Assembly: GCA_029289015.1 (NCBI GenBank)
Contig: JARFUL010000226.1
Coordinates: forward strand, 1 to 5,814
Direction of reading: 5' to 3'
Origin: Syntrophobacteria bacterium
GTDB lineage: Bacteria; Desulfobacterota; Syntrophobacteria; JARFUL01
DNA length: 5,814 bases
The position numbers and the translations under genes were made by a program. Below are positions 1-5,571 of the stretch, in pieces. Every line of letters begins with the position of its first letter. Position 1 is the first letter of the stretch. Below the pieces are notes generated by a model, which saw only the letters and a list, made by a program, of their open reading frames with translations, was not told the origin of the DNA and did no database searches.

Positions 1-554
1 ATGATCATGTCGTTGAACTTCACCCCGGAAACGCCCAGCCTCATCGCGAAACCGGCTATGTTGGGAAGGTCTTCGAGGTTCAGCCTGGTGACGGTGCAGT
101 AAAACGACAGGGGGAAACCCTCCTTGAGGAGGAGCTCTACACCCCGCTTCATCTTTTCGAAGCTGCCCGGCCCCCGGACCCTGTCGTGGACCTCGGGCGA
201 AGAGCCGTCCAGGCTGACCATTATCTCGTCCAGCCTCGAAAGGTTCGAGAGCCTCTTTGCCGCGGGCCCATCCACCAGGGTGGCGTTGGTGTTTATGCAT
301 ATCCTCAGCGGCCTTCGAGCCAGGTCGTCCATCAGATGGAAGAAATCGGGCCGCATCATGGGCTCGCCCCCGGAGATGTGGACCCTGAAGACCTTGAGCC
401 TTTGAAGCTCGTCGAAGAAGGAGATCCACTCGTCGGTGGAGAGGTCGGTGCCCAGGGGCGCGTCCTCGTATACGCAGCAGTGCAGACACTTCAGGTTGCA
501 CAGCGAGGTGATGGAGATGAACACCGAAAGGGGGGCTGAGTAGGGCGCGTTCAC
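1..554 (-). CDS. Radical SAM enzyme, PqqE/SPASM-like peptide-modifying type (partial, C-terminus outside window)
   Basis: The visible part is the first 184 codons. A [4Fe-4S] cluster motif CxxxCxxC lies at residues 19-26 (C19, C23, C26; sequence TSLCNLKCLHCC), followed by the SAM-binding GGEP motif at 62-65 and the second half-barrel elements INTNATLV and VSLDG. This is a radical SAM core that generates a 5'-deoxyadenosyl radical in the cytoplasm. The GTG start at 554-552 overlaps the stop of the upstream PqqD gene as GTGA. An in-frame TGA about 12 bases further upstream rules out an earlier start, and AGAGG sits about 8 nt before it. Partnering with two PqqD domains points to modification of a peptide substrate, as in PqqE, MftC or sactipeptide enzymes; this is inference. 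Whether a C-terminal SPASM domain with extra clusters exists cannot be seen. Radical SAM assignment is near certain; the substrate is unknown. Confidence 0.93.
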   Translation of the reverse strand, partial: MNAPYSAPLSVFISITSLCNLKCLHCCVYEDAPLGTDLSTDEWISFFDELQRLKVFRVHISGGEPMMRPDFFHLMDDLARRPLRICINTNATLVDGPAAKRLSNLSRLDEIMVSLDGSSPEVHDRVRGPGSFEKMKRGVELLLKEGFPLSFYCTVTRLNLEDLPNIAGFAMRLGVSGVKFNDMI

Positions 555-847
555 GGCCGCCTCTTTTCAAGGAGAAGCTCTTTTTCCAGGAGCTCCGTGA
601 TGAACTCCCCGGTCTCCTGGGCCACCTTTTCCCTGGCCTCGCCGTACTCCTCGGCCAGCGCGTCTATGAGCTGGGCCACGGTGCGCGCGCCGTCGGCAGA
701 CCTGTAGACATACGCGCCCGTCTCGTTGAGGAGCCTCAGGGAGTCGGTGTCCGGGTCGAAGAGCAGCGCGCCGTCGGCCTCCTCCCGGAACACGTACCTG
801 GGGTTGGGCTCCACCACCGTCTTGAGAAGCCCCGCGCTCAGAGTCAT
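551..847 (-). CDS. PqqD-family peptide-binding protein B (RiPP recognition element)
   Basis: This 98-residue protein has the PqqD layout: an N-terminal beta-rich part (YVFREEADGALLFDP), the typical LLNETGAYVY segment followed by DG at about 53, then helical LIDALAEEYGEAREKVAQE and the final helix FITELLEKELLLEKR. PqqD domains are small winged-helix folds that bind the leader of a precursor peptide and deliver it to a radical SAM enzyme. The ATG overlaps the stop of PqqD-like gene A by 4 nt (ATGA) and its own stop overlaps the radical SAM start (GTGA), so the three genes are probably translated together. It keeps the LN..G..(V/I)(Y/W) signature better than its neighbour and is therefore the better candidate for the leader-binding copy, which is inference. 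It resembles PqqD-like A along its whole length, suggesting duplication. Confidence 0.85.
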   Translation of the reverse strand: MTLSAGLLKTVVEPNPRYVFREEADGALLFDPDTDSLRLLNETGAYVYRSADGARTVAQLIDALAEEYGEAREKVAQETGEFITELLEKELLLEKRRP

Positions 848-1113
848 TGGACCTCCTCGATGATGCCCAGTCCTTCGAGCTCACAGTAGAACCGCTTTAC
901 ATCCTCGAACACCCTGGCCCTCTCCTGGCCGTAGTCCTCCGCGAGCCTGGCCGCGACCTCCTCTGGGCCGGTTCTCCCGTCGGTGAGGCGAAAGATCTCC
1001 GCGGCCGCGCCCAGGAGCAGCCGGGGGCGGTAGTCCTCGAGGGAGAAGAGGAGGATCTCCTCCCCGAAGTCCTCGAAGAGCCAGCCTTTTTCCTGTCTGA
1101 GGTATCTCTTCAT
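844..1113 (-). CDS. PqqD-family protein A, divergent copy (RiPP recognition element-like)
   Basis: With the ATG at 1113-1111 the product is 89 residues; a TTG at 1131-1129 would add six residues (MNPDIG). Neither start has a strong SD, so the start is uncertain. The fold pattern matches PqqD: WLFEDFGEEILLFSLEDY strand region, AAAEIFRLTDGR at the helix/turn, then EEVAARLAEDYGQERARVFEDVKRFYCELEGLGII. The usual LN pair before the first helix is replaced by LLLGAA, so this copy is diverged. The C-terminal segment DVKRFYCELEGLGII is very typical of PqqD. The gene follows the carbonic anhydrase-like gene after about 50 nt and overlaps PqqD-like B by 4 nt. It may pair with B in handling a peptide, or act as a structural partner of the radical SAM enzyme; the sequence does not decide. 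Confidence 0.8.
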   Translation of the reverse strand: MKRYLRQEKGWLFEDFGEEILLFSLEDYRPRLLLGAAAEIFRLTDGRTGPEEVAARLAEDYGQERARVFEDVKRFYCELEGLGIIEEVQ

Positions 1114-1163
1114 GCCAATATCCGGGTTCAAAAGGGCCTGGGTCCTATTTAAATACTTATCAC

Positions 1164-1706
1164 TTACCCCTCGCCCGGGTCAACGGGCCCGGTTATCCCG
1201 ATGTATTCCTCGTTGAGCTCCCGGTAGTGGGCTATGGTGTCCTCTATCCTCTTGCGCTCCCTCTCTCCCACCTGCCTCACCACCCTGGCCGGCACCCCCA
1301 TGACCAGGGAGCCGGGCGCCACCTCCATGCCCTCGGGCACGAGGGAGCCCGCGGCCACCACCGACCCCTCGCCTATCTTCGAGCCGTCGAGCACCACCGC
1401 GCGAATCCCTATGAGGCAGCGGTCGCCCACTGTTGAGCCGTGGACCACCGCACCGTGGCCCACCGAGACCCCCGAGCCTATTACGAGCGGAAAATCGGGC
1501 CCCGTGACGTGGAGCAAGGACCCGTCCTGGATGTTGGTCTCGCTCCCTATGCGAATCCAGTTGACGTCCCCCCTGGCCATCACCTTGAACCAGAGCGAGC
1601 TCCCCTCGTCCATCTCCACGTCCCCCACCACCACCGCGTCCGGAGCAAGGTAGCAGGTGGGGTGGATCTTGGGGTACACCCCCCGGTAGGGAAGAATCAG
1701 GGCCAC
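1164..1706 (-). CDS. Gamma-class carbonic anhydrase-like protein (left-handed beta-helix, hexapeptide repeats)
   Basis: The 180-residue product has the usual length of the YrdA/CamH group. Hexapeptide repeats form most of it: VVVGDVEM, RGDVNWIRIGSETNIQDGSLLHV, VIGSGVSVGHGAVVHG, GSVVAAGSLVPEG and LVMGVPARVVR, ending in a C-terminal helix (ERERKRIEDTIAHYRELNEEY). The three metal-ligand histidines of the family are present: H66 (LLHV), H84 and H89 (GHGAVVHG). In characterised members the protein is a cytoplasmic trimer with Zn or Fe/Co between subunits. Many relatives lack measurable carbonic anhydrase activity, so activity is unproven. An Arg (GIRAVVLDG, about 101) stands where Gly or another small residue is common. 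The start is GTG at 1706, with AAGGGGGA 4 nt upstream. It lies 47 nt after thrC and is probably co-transcribed. Confidence 0.92.
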   Translation of the reverse strand: MALILPYRGVYPKIHPTCYLAPDAVVVGDVEMDEGSSLWFKVMARGDVNWIRIGSETNIQDGSLLHVTGPDFPLVIGSGVSVGHGAVVHGSTVGDRCLIGIRAVVLDGSKIGEGSVVAAGSLVPEGMEVAPGSLVMGVPARVVRQVGERERKRIEDTIAHYRELNEEYIGITGPVDPGEG

Positions 1707-1718
1707 TTGATCCCCCTT
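1707..1718 (-). promoter_or_regulatory. Ribosome binding site that fixes the GTG start of the carbonic anhydrase-like gene
   Basis: On the minus strand AAGGGGGA (1718-1711) is followed by four bases and then GTG at 1706. This supports GTG as the real start even though no ATG is nearby. Confidence 0.6.
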
Positions 1719-1733
1719 GGAAAATGAGTCATC

Positions 1734-1748
1734 GGGGCTGAAAGCCCC
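1734..1748 (-). other. Short GC hairpin between thrC and the carbonic anhydrase-like gene
   Basis: GGGGCT (1734-1739), a 3-base loop and AGCCCC (1743-1748) form a perfect 6-bp stem just after the thrC stop. On the minus strand the nearest T-run (TTTT) comes about ten bases later, so it is a poor intrinsic terminator. It could stabilise the mRNA 3' end or cause partial termination between thrC and the downstream genes. Confidence 0.4.
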
Positions 1749-1753
1749 CGTAT

Positions 1754-3247
1754 TTATGCGATGCCCAGTATCCGGGCCACCTCCTGGGCGGTCGCGGCCA
1801 CGAAATCCTCAAGCTCCGGGCCCGAGAGGTGGTCCTCTTCCGTGGGCAGCCTTTTCGCGCGTTTGGACCTCACCGGCACGGGCCTGTTCATCAGCTCCTC
1901 CTTGGGCACCACCTCGAACTCCGGCTCAAAGGAGTCCTCGAAGTACTTCTCCTGGAAGGAGACGAACTTCAGGTGGTGCGCGGTGGAGTCGAGCACCGCG
2001 ACCTCCCCCGCGGGCACAAGCCCCAGGTCCACAGCTCTCTTCAGCCCGGCCAGGGACTCCCCGCCCTGGGTGCAGGCCACGTGGCCCGAGCGGTCTGCTA
2101 AGAGCATGGAGTCCATGATCTCCTGCTCCGTGACCTGGACCGCGGCGAACGCGCCCTCCCCTGCCAGATCCTCGTACTTTTCCACCAGGCGGATAACCCT
2201 GGGCATGGAGACCGGGTTGCCGATCATCGCGGCCTGGGCCACGGAGGGCCGCACCCTCACCGGCTCGAAGACCCTCTTTCCCGGAGGGTTAGAATAATAC
2301 CTGAAGACCGGGTCCGCATGGTGGGACTGCACCGCGAGCACCCTGGGGAGCGCCTTTATGATGCCCAGGTCAAAGAGGCTGAGGAACCCGGTGAGGATCG
2401 CGGTTATGTTGCCCGCGTTGCCCACCGGCACCACCACCGCCATCCCTTCGAGCGCGTAGTCGAACTGCTGGGCCACCTCGTATGAATACGATTCCTGGCC
2501 CTTTATCCTCCAGGGGTTCTTGGAGTTTAAGAGCGCGACGTCGTACTCCTGGGCGAGCCGCTCCACCACCTTCATCGCGTGGTCGAAGACCCCCGGGATC
2601 ATGAGCACCTTCGCGCCCGCGCCCAGGGGCTGGCTTAGCTGCTGCGGGGTCACCTTGCCCTCGGGCAAGAGCACCGCGGAGGCCACCTTGTCCCCGAGAT
2701 AGGACGCGTAGAGAGCCGCGGCCGCGCTGGTGTCGCCCGTGGACGCGCAAACTGCTAGCACCTTTTTCACCCTGCCCGTCTCGATGAGATGGTTCAGGTG
2801 GCTTATCGCGGAGGCCATGCCCCGGTCCTTGAAGGACGCGGACGGGTTCTGGCCGTCGTTCTTGAAGTAGATGTCCGTGCCCGCCCAGTGCCTGAGCGCG
2901 GGGTTGGACCTCACCACCGGGGTGTGCCCCTCCCCCAGGTAGACGATGTGCTCGAGGGGAAGGTGGGGCCCGATGAGCTCGTGGAAGAGGTAGACCCCCT
3001 TGAGCGCGGGGACGTTGAGCATCCTGCGGCTGTCGAAGAGTCTTTGCCATTTCTTGCCCGGGGTCTCCTTCAGCTTGTCAAAGCCGGTGTCTACGAGCAT
3101 CAACAGGGAGCCGCACGAGGGGCAGGTGTAGAGAAGCCGGCTCAGATCATACCCGGCTTCGCAGCCCAGGCACCGGTAGGTCAGGTCGTCCCGGGTCTTT
3201 GGGATCATGCGCTCTCTTATCTCTTGAGGGAATTGCTCGAGGAGCAT
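1754..3247 (-). CDS. thrC: Threonine synthase, long form with N-terminal zinc ribbon (PLP enzyme)
   Basis: This 497-residue protein converts O-phospho-L-homoserine to L-threonine using pyridoxal phosphate (PLP). An N-terminal zinc ribbon is seen as C26/C29 and C42/C45 (RCLGC and CPSC). The PLP lysine is K140 in SASFKDRGMA. ASTGDTSAAA (168-177) and the glycine-rich PVGNAGNITA (274-283), which typically cradles the PLP phosphate, are both intact. TQGGESLAGLKRA (393-405) and DSTAHHLKFVSFQ (420-432) complete the long-form pattern. A basic linker (RSKRAKR, 460-466) precedes a C-terminal helix. The length exceeds the roughly 350-430 residues of shorter forms because of the ribbon and tail. The ATG is preceded by GGAGGT at 3256-3251, a strong though close SD. 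It is the first gene after a terminator, so it probably heads the operon. A related PLP beta-replacement activity is possible but less likely. Confidence 0.93.
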   Translation of the reverse strand: MLLEQFPQEIRERMIPKTRDDLTYRCLGCEAGYDLSRLLYTCPSCGSLLMLVDTGFDKLKETPGKKWQRLFDSRRMLNVPALKGVYLFHELIGPHLPLEHIVYLGEGHTPVVRSNPALRHWAGTDIYFKNDGQNPSASFKDRGMASAISHLNHLIETGRVKKVLAVCASTGDTSAAAALYASYLGDKVASAVLLPEGKVTPQQLSQPLGAGAKVLMIPGVFDHAMKVVERLAQEYDVALLNSKNPWRIKGQESYSYEVAQQFDYALEGMAVVVPVGNAGNITAILTGFLSLFDLGIIKALPRVLAVQSHHADPVFRYYSNPPGKRVFEPVRVRPSVAQAAMIGNPVSMPRVIRLVEKYEDLAGEGAFAAVQVTEQEIMDSMLLADRSGHVACTQGGESLAGLKRAVDLGLVPAGEVAVLDSTAHHLKFVSFQEKYFEDSFEPEFEVVPKEELMNRPVPVRSKRAKRLPTEEDHLSGPELEDFVAATAQEVARILGIA

Positions 3248-3281
3248 AATACCTCCGAATGGTTAAAGGGCACGGCTGATG

Positions 3282-3301
3282 AAAAACGGCCCTGAGGGCC
3301 G
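3282..3301 (-). terminator. Intrinsic terminator of the phosphatase unit
   Basis: Read on the minus strand, CGGCCC, a 3-base loop and GGGCCG form a perfect 6-bp GC stem directly followed by TTTTT (complement of 3286-3282). It lies 59 bases past the histidine phosphatase stop and about 35 bases before the thrC start, so it separates the two transcription units. The T-tract is short, so some read-through is possible. Confidence 0.7.
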
Positions 3302-3359
3302 AAATTGGTCTAAAGGGGCATACTTGGCGGCCCCCGCTACTTTGAAACAGAGGCAATCC

Positions 3360-3995
3360 TTAAAAGTCCACGTATTCCCTCGGTCCAAGGGCCTTCAGGT
3401 GGCAGGTGTCGTTCATCAGATTGATTATCCAGCGCTCACCGTCCCAGGTGAAGATGTTGTACGCGGTGGTATCCTGGCCTATGCGCCAGAACTCGGAGCT
3501 GGGAAGGCCCAGGACACCGAGGATAATCACCTTGTTGACCACCCGGTGGCCGCAGAGGATCGCGCTCTTGCCGGGGTGGGCCGCGACCACCCATTCGAGC
3601 GCGGCCATGGCCTTGGCCCTCAGGTCGTCAAGGGACTCGCCCCCGGGGAACGCGACCTTGTGCGGCTCCTTCTCCCACGTCTCATACAGCTCGGCCCAGC
3701 GGACCTTCACGTCCTCGAGGCTCACGCCCCCCCACTCGCCGTAGTTCAGGTCGGTGAGCCCCTCCAGAGGCACAACCTCAAGGCCGTGGTGCCTCACCGC
3801 ATTGCGGCAGGTCTCCATGGACCGGACCCGGGGGGACGAGTAGGCCACGTCTATCTTCTCGTGCCTGAGCCAGTCGCCCAGCAGCTCAGCCTCCCGTATT
3901 CCGGTGTCGTCGAGGGGAACGTCCTTTATGCCCCGGAAAATCTTGTCCTTGTTCCACGGGGTCTGGCCGTGTCTGATGAGAATAACCCTGGTCAT
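3360..3995 (-). CDS. Histidine phosphatase family protein (phosphoglycerate mutase-like)
   Basis: The 211-residue product starts with the family signature LIRHGQTPWN: R8, H9 (the phospho-accepting histidine) and G10. FRGIKDVPLDDTG follows, then YSSPRVRSMET with R58 of the phosphate pocket, LNYGEW with the likely proton donor E87, and CGHRVVNK with the second catalytic H150. All core residues are intact, so the enzyme should be active. The family removes or transfers phosphate from small molecules (phosphoglycerate, phosphoserine, alpha-ribazole phosphate and others). Sequence alone does not name the substrate; a GpmB/CobC-type phosphatase is more likely than the glycolytic mutase because of the short length. 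The ATG at 3995 has a weak GGGG about 6 nt upstream. The gene lies 49 nt after the small unknown gene and ends before an intrinsic terminator, so the two form a unit. Confidence 0.92.
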   Translation of the reverse strand: MTRVILIRHGQTPWNKDKIFRGIKDVPLDDTGIREAELLGDWLRHEKIDVAYSSPRVRSMETCRNAVRHHGLEVVPLEGLTDLNYGEWGGVSLEDVKVRWAELYETWEKEPHKVAFPGGESLDDLRAKAMAALEWVVAAHPGKSAILCGHRVVNKVIILGVLGLPSSEFWRIGQDTTAYNIFTWDGERWIINLMNDTCHLKALGPREYVDF

Positions 3996-4044
3996 GCAAA
4001 CCCCATTACCAGCGCTCGCGAAAACAGGTCTCAGGCCGGGCTCG

Positions 4045-4329
4045 TCAGGAGCCCTTCGAGGGATCCAGCGACTGCTCTATGTTGTGCTCCTTCAGGGAGG
4101 AGAAGGTAAGAAAGAACGCGTAGGCCTCGTCCAGCACGTTCTCGAGCTTCGAGCTGTCGAAGGGCAGGGACGTGGAGATCGCCTCCCTCACGGATTCGAG
4201 GATCAGGTCATACTCCTCGTCGCCGGGCTTGAACTTCCTAAGATCGGTGAACTGGCTTACCAGCTCCTTGATGACCTCCTCCACCAAGGGCTTGCTCACA
4301 ACGTTGTGAACTCCTTCTATAGGCGGCAT
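4045..4329 (-). CDS. Small acidic helical protein of unknown function
   Basis: I do not recognise this 94-residue protein. The ATG at 4329-4327 follows a G-rich stretch (GGTGGGGGGG ending about 5 nt before it) and is preferred over a GTG at 4359 that would add MFVEKGGGVA. It has no signal peptide, no transmembrane segment and no cysteine. The composition predicts mostly amphipathic helices: PLVEEVIKELVSQF, EEYDLILESVREAI, and KLENVLDEAYAFFLTF. It looks like a small cytoplasmic helical bundle, perhaps an adaptor or regulator. It is the first gene of the unit with the histidine phosphatase 49 nt downstream, and a candidate promoter lies about 80-110 nt upstream. Coding status rests on frame openness, the SD-like site and codon-position GC; a family search would settle it. 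Confidence 0.7.
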   Translation of the reverse strand: MPPIEGVHNVVSKPLVEEVIKELVSQFTDLRKFKPGDEEYDLILESVREAISTSLPFDSSKLENVLDEAYAFFLTFSSLKEHNIEQSLDPSKGS

Positions 4330-4415
4330 GGCTACCCCCCCACCTTTCTCGACGAACACCTAAACGGGCCGTATCGCCACGGTCCGAAGACGCACTCCTC
4401 AGCCAGCGCTGTCTC

Positions 4416-4444
4416 ATTTTCTTACTATTGGTGAAGAAAGTCAA
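4416..4444 (-). promoter_or_regulatory. Candidate sigma70 promoter for the unknown gene/phosphatase unit
   Basis: On the minus strand, TTGACT (4444-4439) is a near-consensus -35 box, separated by exactly 17 bases from GAAAAT (4421-4416), a weak -10 box. The start point would be near 4409, giving a leader of roughly 80 nt before the ATG at 4329. The -35 box is good and the -10 box is poor, so this is tentative. Confidence 0.4.
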
Positions 4445-4453
4445 AGGTGTTCT

Positions 4454-4465
4454 CCCCCGCGGGGG
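4454..4465. repeat. 12-bp perfect palindrome CCCCCGCGGGGG
   Basis: A perfect self-complementary GC block lies between the two divergent promoters, about ten bases upstream of the minus-strand -35 box. No T-run follows on either strand, so it is not an intrinsic terminator. It may be an operator or a structural element. Confidence 0.5.
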
Positions 4466-4535
4466 CCGAAGGATTTGATCTCGGGTTCCAAAGCGGCTAA
4501 ATCGGGGCCTGATATTCCCATGCGGCACGCGGCTG

Positions 4536-4544
4536 TGCTATTCT
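4536..4544 (+). promoter_or_regulatory. Candidate extended -10 promoter of qng1
   Basis: TGC followed by TATTCT (4539-4544) fits an extended -10 element (TGn plus a TATNNT-like hexamer). There is no good -35 box at 16-18 bases upstream, as is usual for this promoter class. Transcription would start at about 4550-4552, within a few bases of the ATG at 4554. Confidence 0.45.
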
Positions 4545-4553
4545 CTTCGGGCC

Positions 4554-5522
4554 ATGTCAATCCTGAAAAGCGTCATAGAGTCCGCGCGGTTCGTCACCAG
4601 CCGGGCGGTTCACGTGTCCGTGGACCCGGACAAAGCGGCCCGGTGGGCGGTCCGGCTGTGGGACCGCGGTGAACTCCCCCCGTGGCACGGGCCCGCGCAC
4701 TTCTTCGACGGCACCGAAACCACGGTCCAGTGGATCTTTGTTCTCACCGCGATAAACCACTGCTTCTGGGCGCCGAAGGGGTCGCGTCGCTGGACATTGG
4801 ACAGCCCGGGCCAGACCCTCGACGGCTACGACGCGCTGGCCAGCGCGCTCAAAAGGGCCCATGGGCAAGGCCACGCCATACTCGACGCGGACTTTCTGGC
4901 CCGGGTGACCCCCGAGGCCCTGAGAGAGACCCTCGGCGGCCGGGGAGAGCTGCTTTTAATGAAAGAGAGAGCCCGCTCATTGAGGGAGGCCGGGCGGGTG
5001 CTCAAAGAGAGGTGGTCCGGCTCCTTCGCGCAGGTTGTCCGGGCCGCGGGAGGCAGCGCGGAGAGGTTGGTCTCTATTGTGGCCGAGGAGTTTGCTTCCT
5101 TTAGGGACAGCGCGGATTACCGCGCGAGAGAGGTCTTCTTCTTCAAAAGGGCCCAGCTCCTGGCCGCGGACCTCTTCTCAGCTTTTAAGGGGCAGGGATA
5201 CGGGGAGTTTAGGGACATCGCAAGCCTCACCTGCTTCCCGGACTACAAGCTCCCCCAGGTACTAAGAGAGATGGGGGTGCTCGTCTATTCTCCCGCGCTT
5301 GCAGGCAAGGTGGACTCCATGGTTGAGCTCGCGCCCGGCTCAAAGGAGGAGGTGGAGATACGCGCGGCCACGGTTGTGGCTGTGGAAAGCATGCGCGAAC
5401 ACCTCACAGGGGAAGGCCGTCCGGTCACCGCGATGGAGCTTGACTACCGGCTGTGGCACCTCGGCCAGAAAGACGAGTTCCGGAAAAGGCCGTATCACCG
5501 CACCCGCACGATCTTCTATTAG
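4554..5522 (+). CDS. qng1: Queuosine 5'-phosphate N-glycosylase/hydrolase (Qng1, DUF2419, queuine salvage)
   Basis: The 322-residue product matches the Q-salvage family from end to end: SARFV..RAVHV near the N-terminus, HFFDG and AINHCFW (66-72), LDGYDAL.SALKRA (89-102), SFRDSADY (182-189), FFKRAQLLAADLF (196-208), LTCFPDYKLPQVLREMGVLVYS (225-246), GS..EVEIRAATVVAVE (262-278), MELDYRLWHLGQ (294-305) and PYHRTRTIFY at the C-terminus. Characterised members hydrolyse queuosine 5'-monophosphate to release the base queuine, which a transglycosylase then puts into tRNA. The Asp in FPDYKLPQ (D230) lies in the most conserved active-site segment. His replaces the more usual Phe in the NxCFW motif. No other start codon is in frame upstream of the ATG, and no SD precedes it. 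No tgt or queuine transporter gene is nearby. The assignment is strong; activity is inferred. Confidence 0.93.
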   Translation: MSILKSVIESARFVTSRAVHVSVDPDKAARWAVRLWDRGELPPWHGPAHFFDGTETTVQWIFVLTAINHCFWAPKGSRRWTLDSPGQTLDGYDALASALKRAHGQGHAILDADFLARVTPEALRETLGGRGELLLMKERARSLREAGRVLKERWSGSFAQVVRAAGGSAERLVSIVAEEFASFRDSADYRAREVFFFKRAQLLAADLFSAFKGQGYGEFRDIASLTCFPDYKLPQVLREMGVLVYSPALAGKVDSMVELAPGSKEEVEIRAATVVAVESMREHLTGEGRPVTAMELDYRLWHLGQKDEFRKRPYHRTRTIFY

Positions 5523-5541
5523 CGCGACCCAGGGAAAAACT

Positions 5542-5571
5542 TTGACATCCCGACCAGCGCTCTAATAGAAT
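5542..5571 (+). promoter_or_regulatory. Sigma70-like promoter, probably for the downstream EEP-family gene
   Basis: A perfect -35 TTGACA (5542-5547) and a -10 TAGAAT (5566-5571) are separated by 18 bases. The start point would be near 5578, giving a leader of about 170 nt. It is the strongest promoter match in the window. CAGGGA (5530-5535) and TCCCTG (5571-5576) form 6-base inverted arms around it. Confidence 0.6.

Larger units (their letters stand above)
4330..4553. promoter_or_regulatory. Divergent control region between the small unknown gene and qng1
   Basis: These 224 bases hold no gene. They contain a candidate minus-strand promoter (4416-4444), a 12-bp GC palindrome (4454-4465), an 8-bp palindrome CAGCGCTG (4404-4411) and a candidate plus-strand extended -10 promoter (4536-4544). 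No tRNA or other RNA gene is recognisable. Confidence 0.6.

Noticed and set aside
186..539. Long plus-strand open frame opposite the radical SAM gene
   Set aside because: It is the antisense shadow of the radical SAM coding frame, has no SD and its translation resembles no protein.
1734..1748. Intrinsic terminator between thrC and the carbonic anhydrase-like gene
   Set aside because: The stem is good, but no T-run directly follows it on the minus strand; it is kept only as a hairpin.
3248..3281. A promoter for thrC between the terminator and its SD
   Set aside because: Only weak AT-rich pieces (such as TTTAAC) are present and no pair of boxes with normal spacing could be found. thrC may use a promoter overlapping the terminator, or read-through.
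3360..3995. Homoserine kinase substitute acting with thrC
   Set aside because: The phosphoglycerate mutase-like homoserine kinases belong to the alkaline phosphatase superfamily. This protein is the unrelated RHG histidine phosphatase type and is separated from thrC by a terminator.
3279..4109. 276-codon plus-strand open frame opposite the histidine phosphatase
   Set aside because: The opposite strand carries a complete phosphatase with all catalytic motifs. The open frame follows from high GC at codon third positions.
4470..4520. tRNA or tRNA fragment suggested by a GGTTCC-containing stretch
   Set aside because: No matching acceptor, D or anticodon arms can be drawn, and the T-loop consensus is not met.
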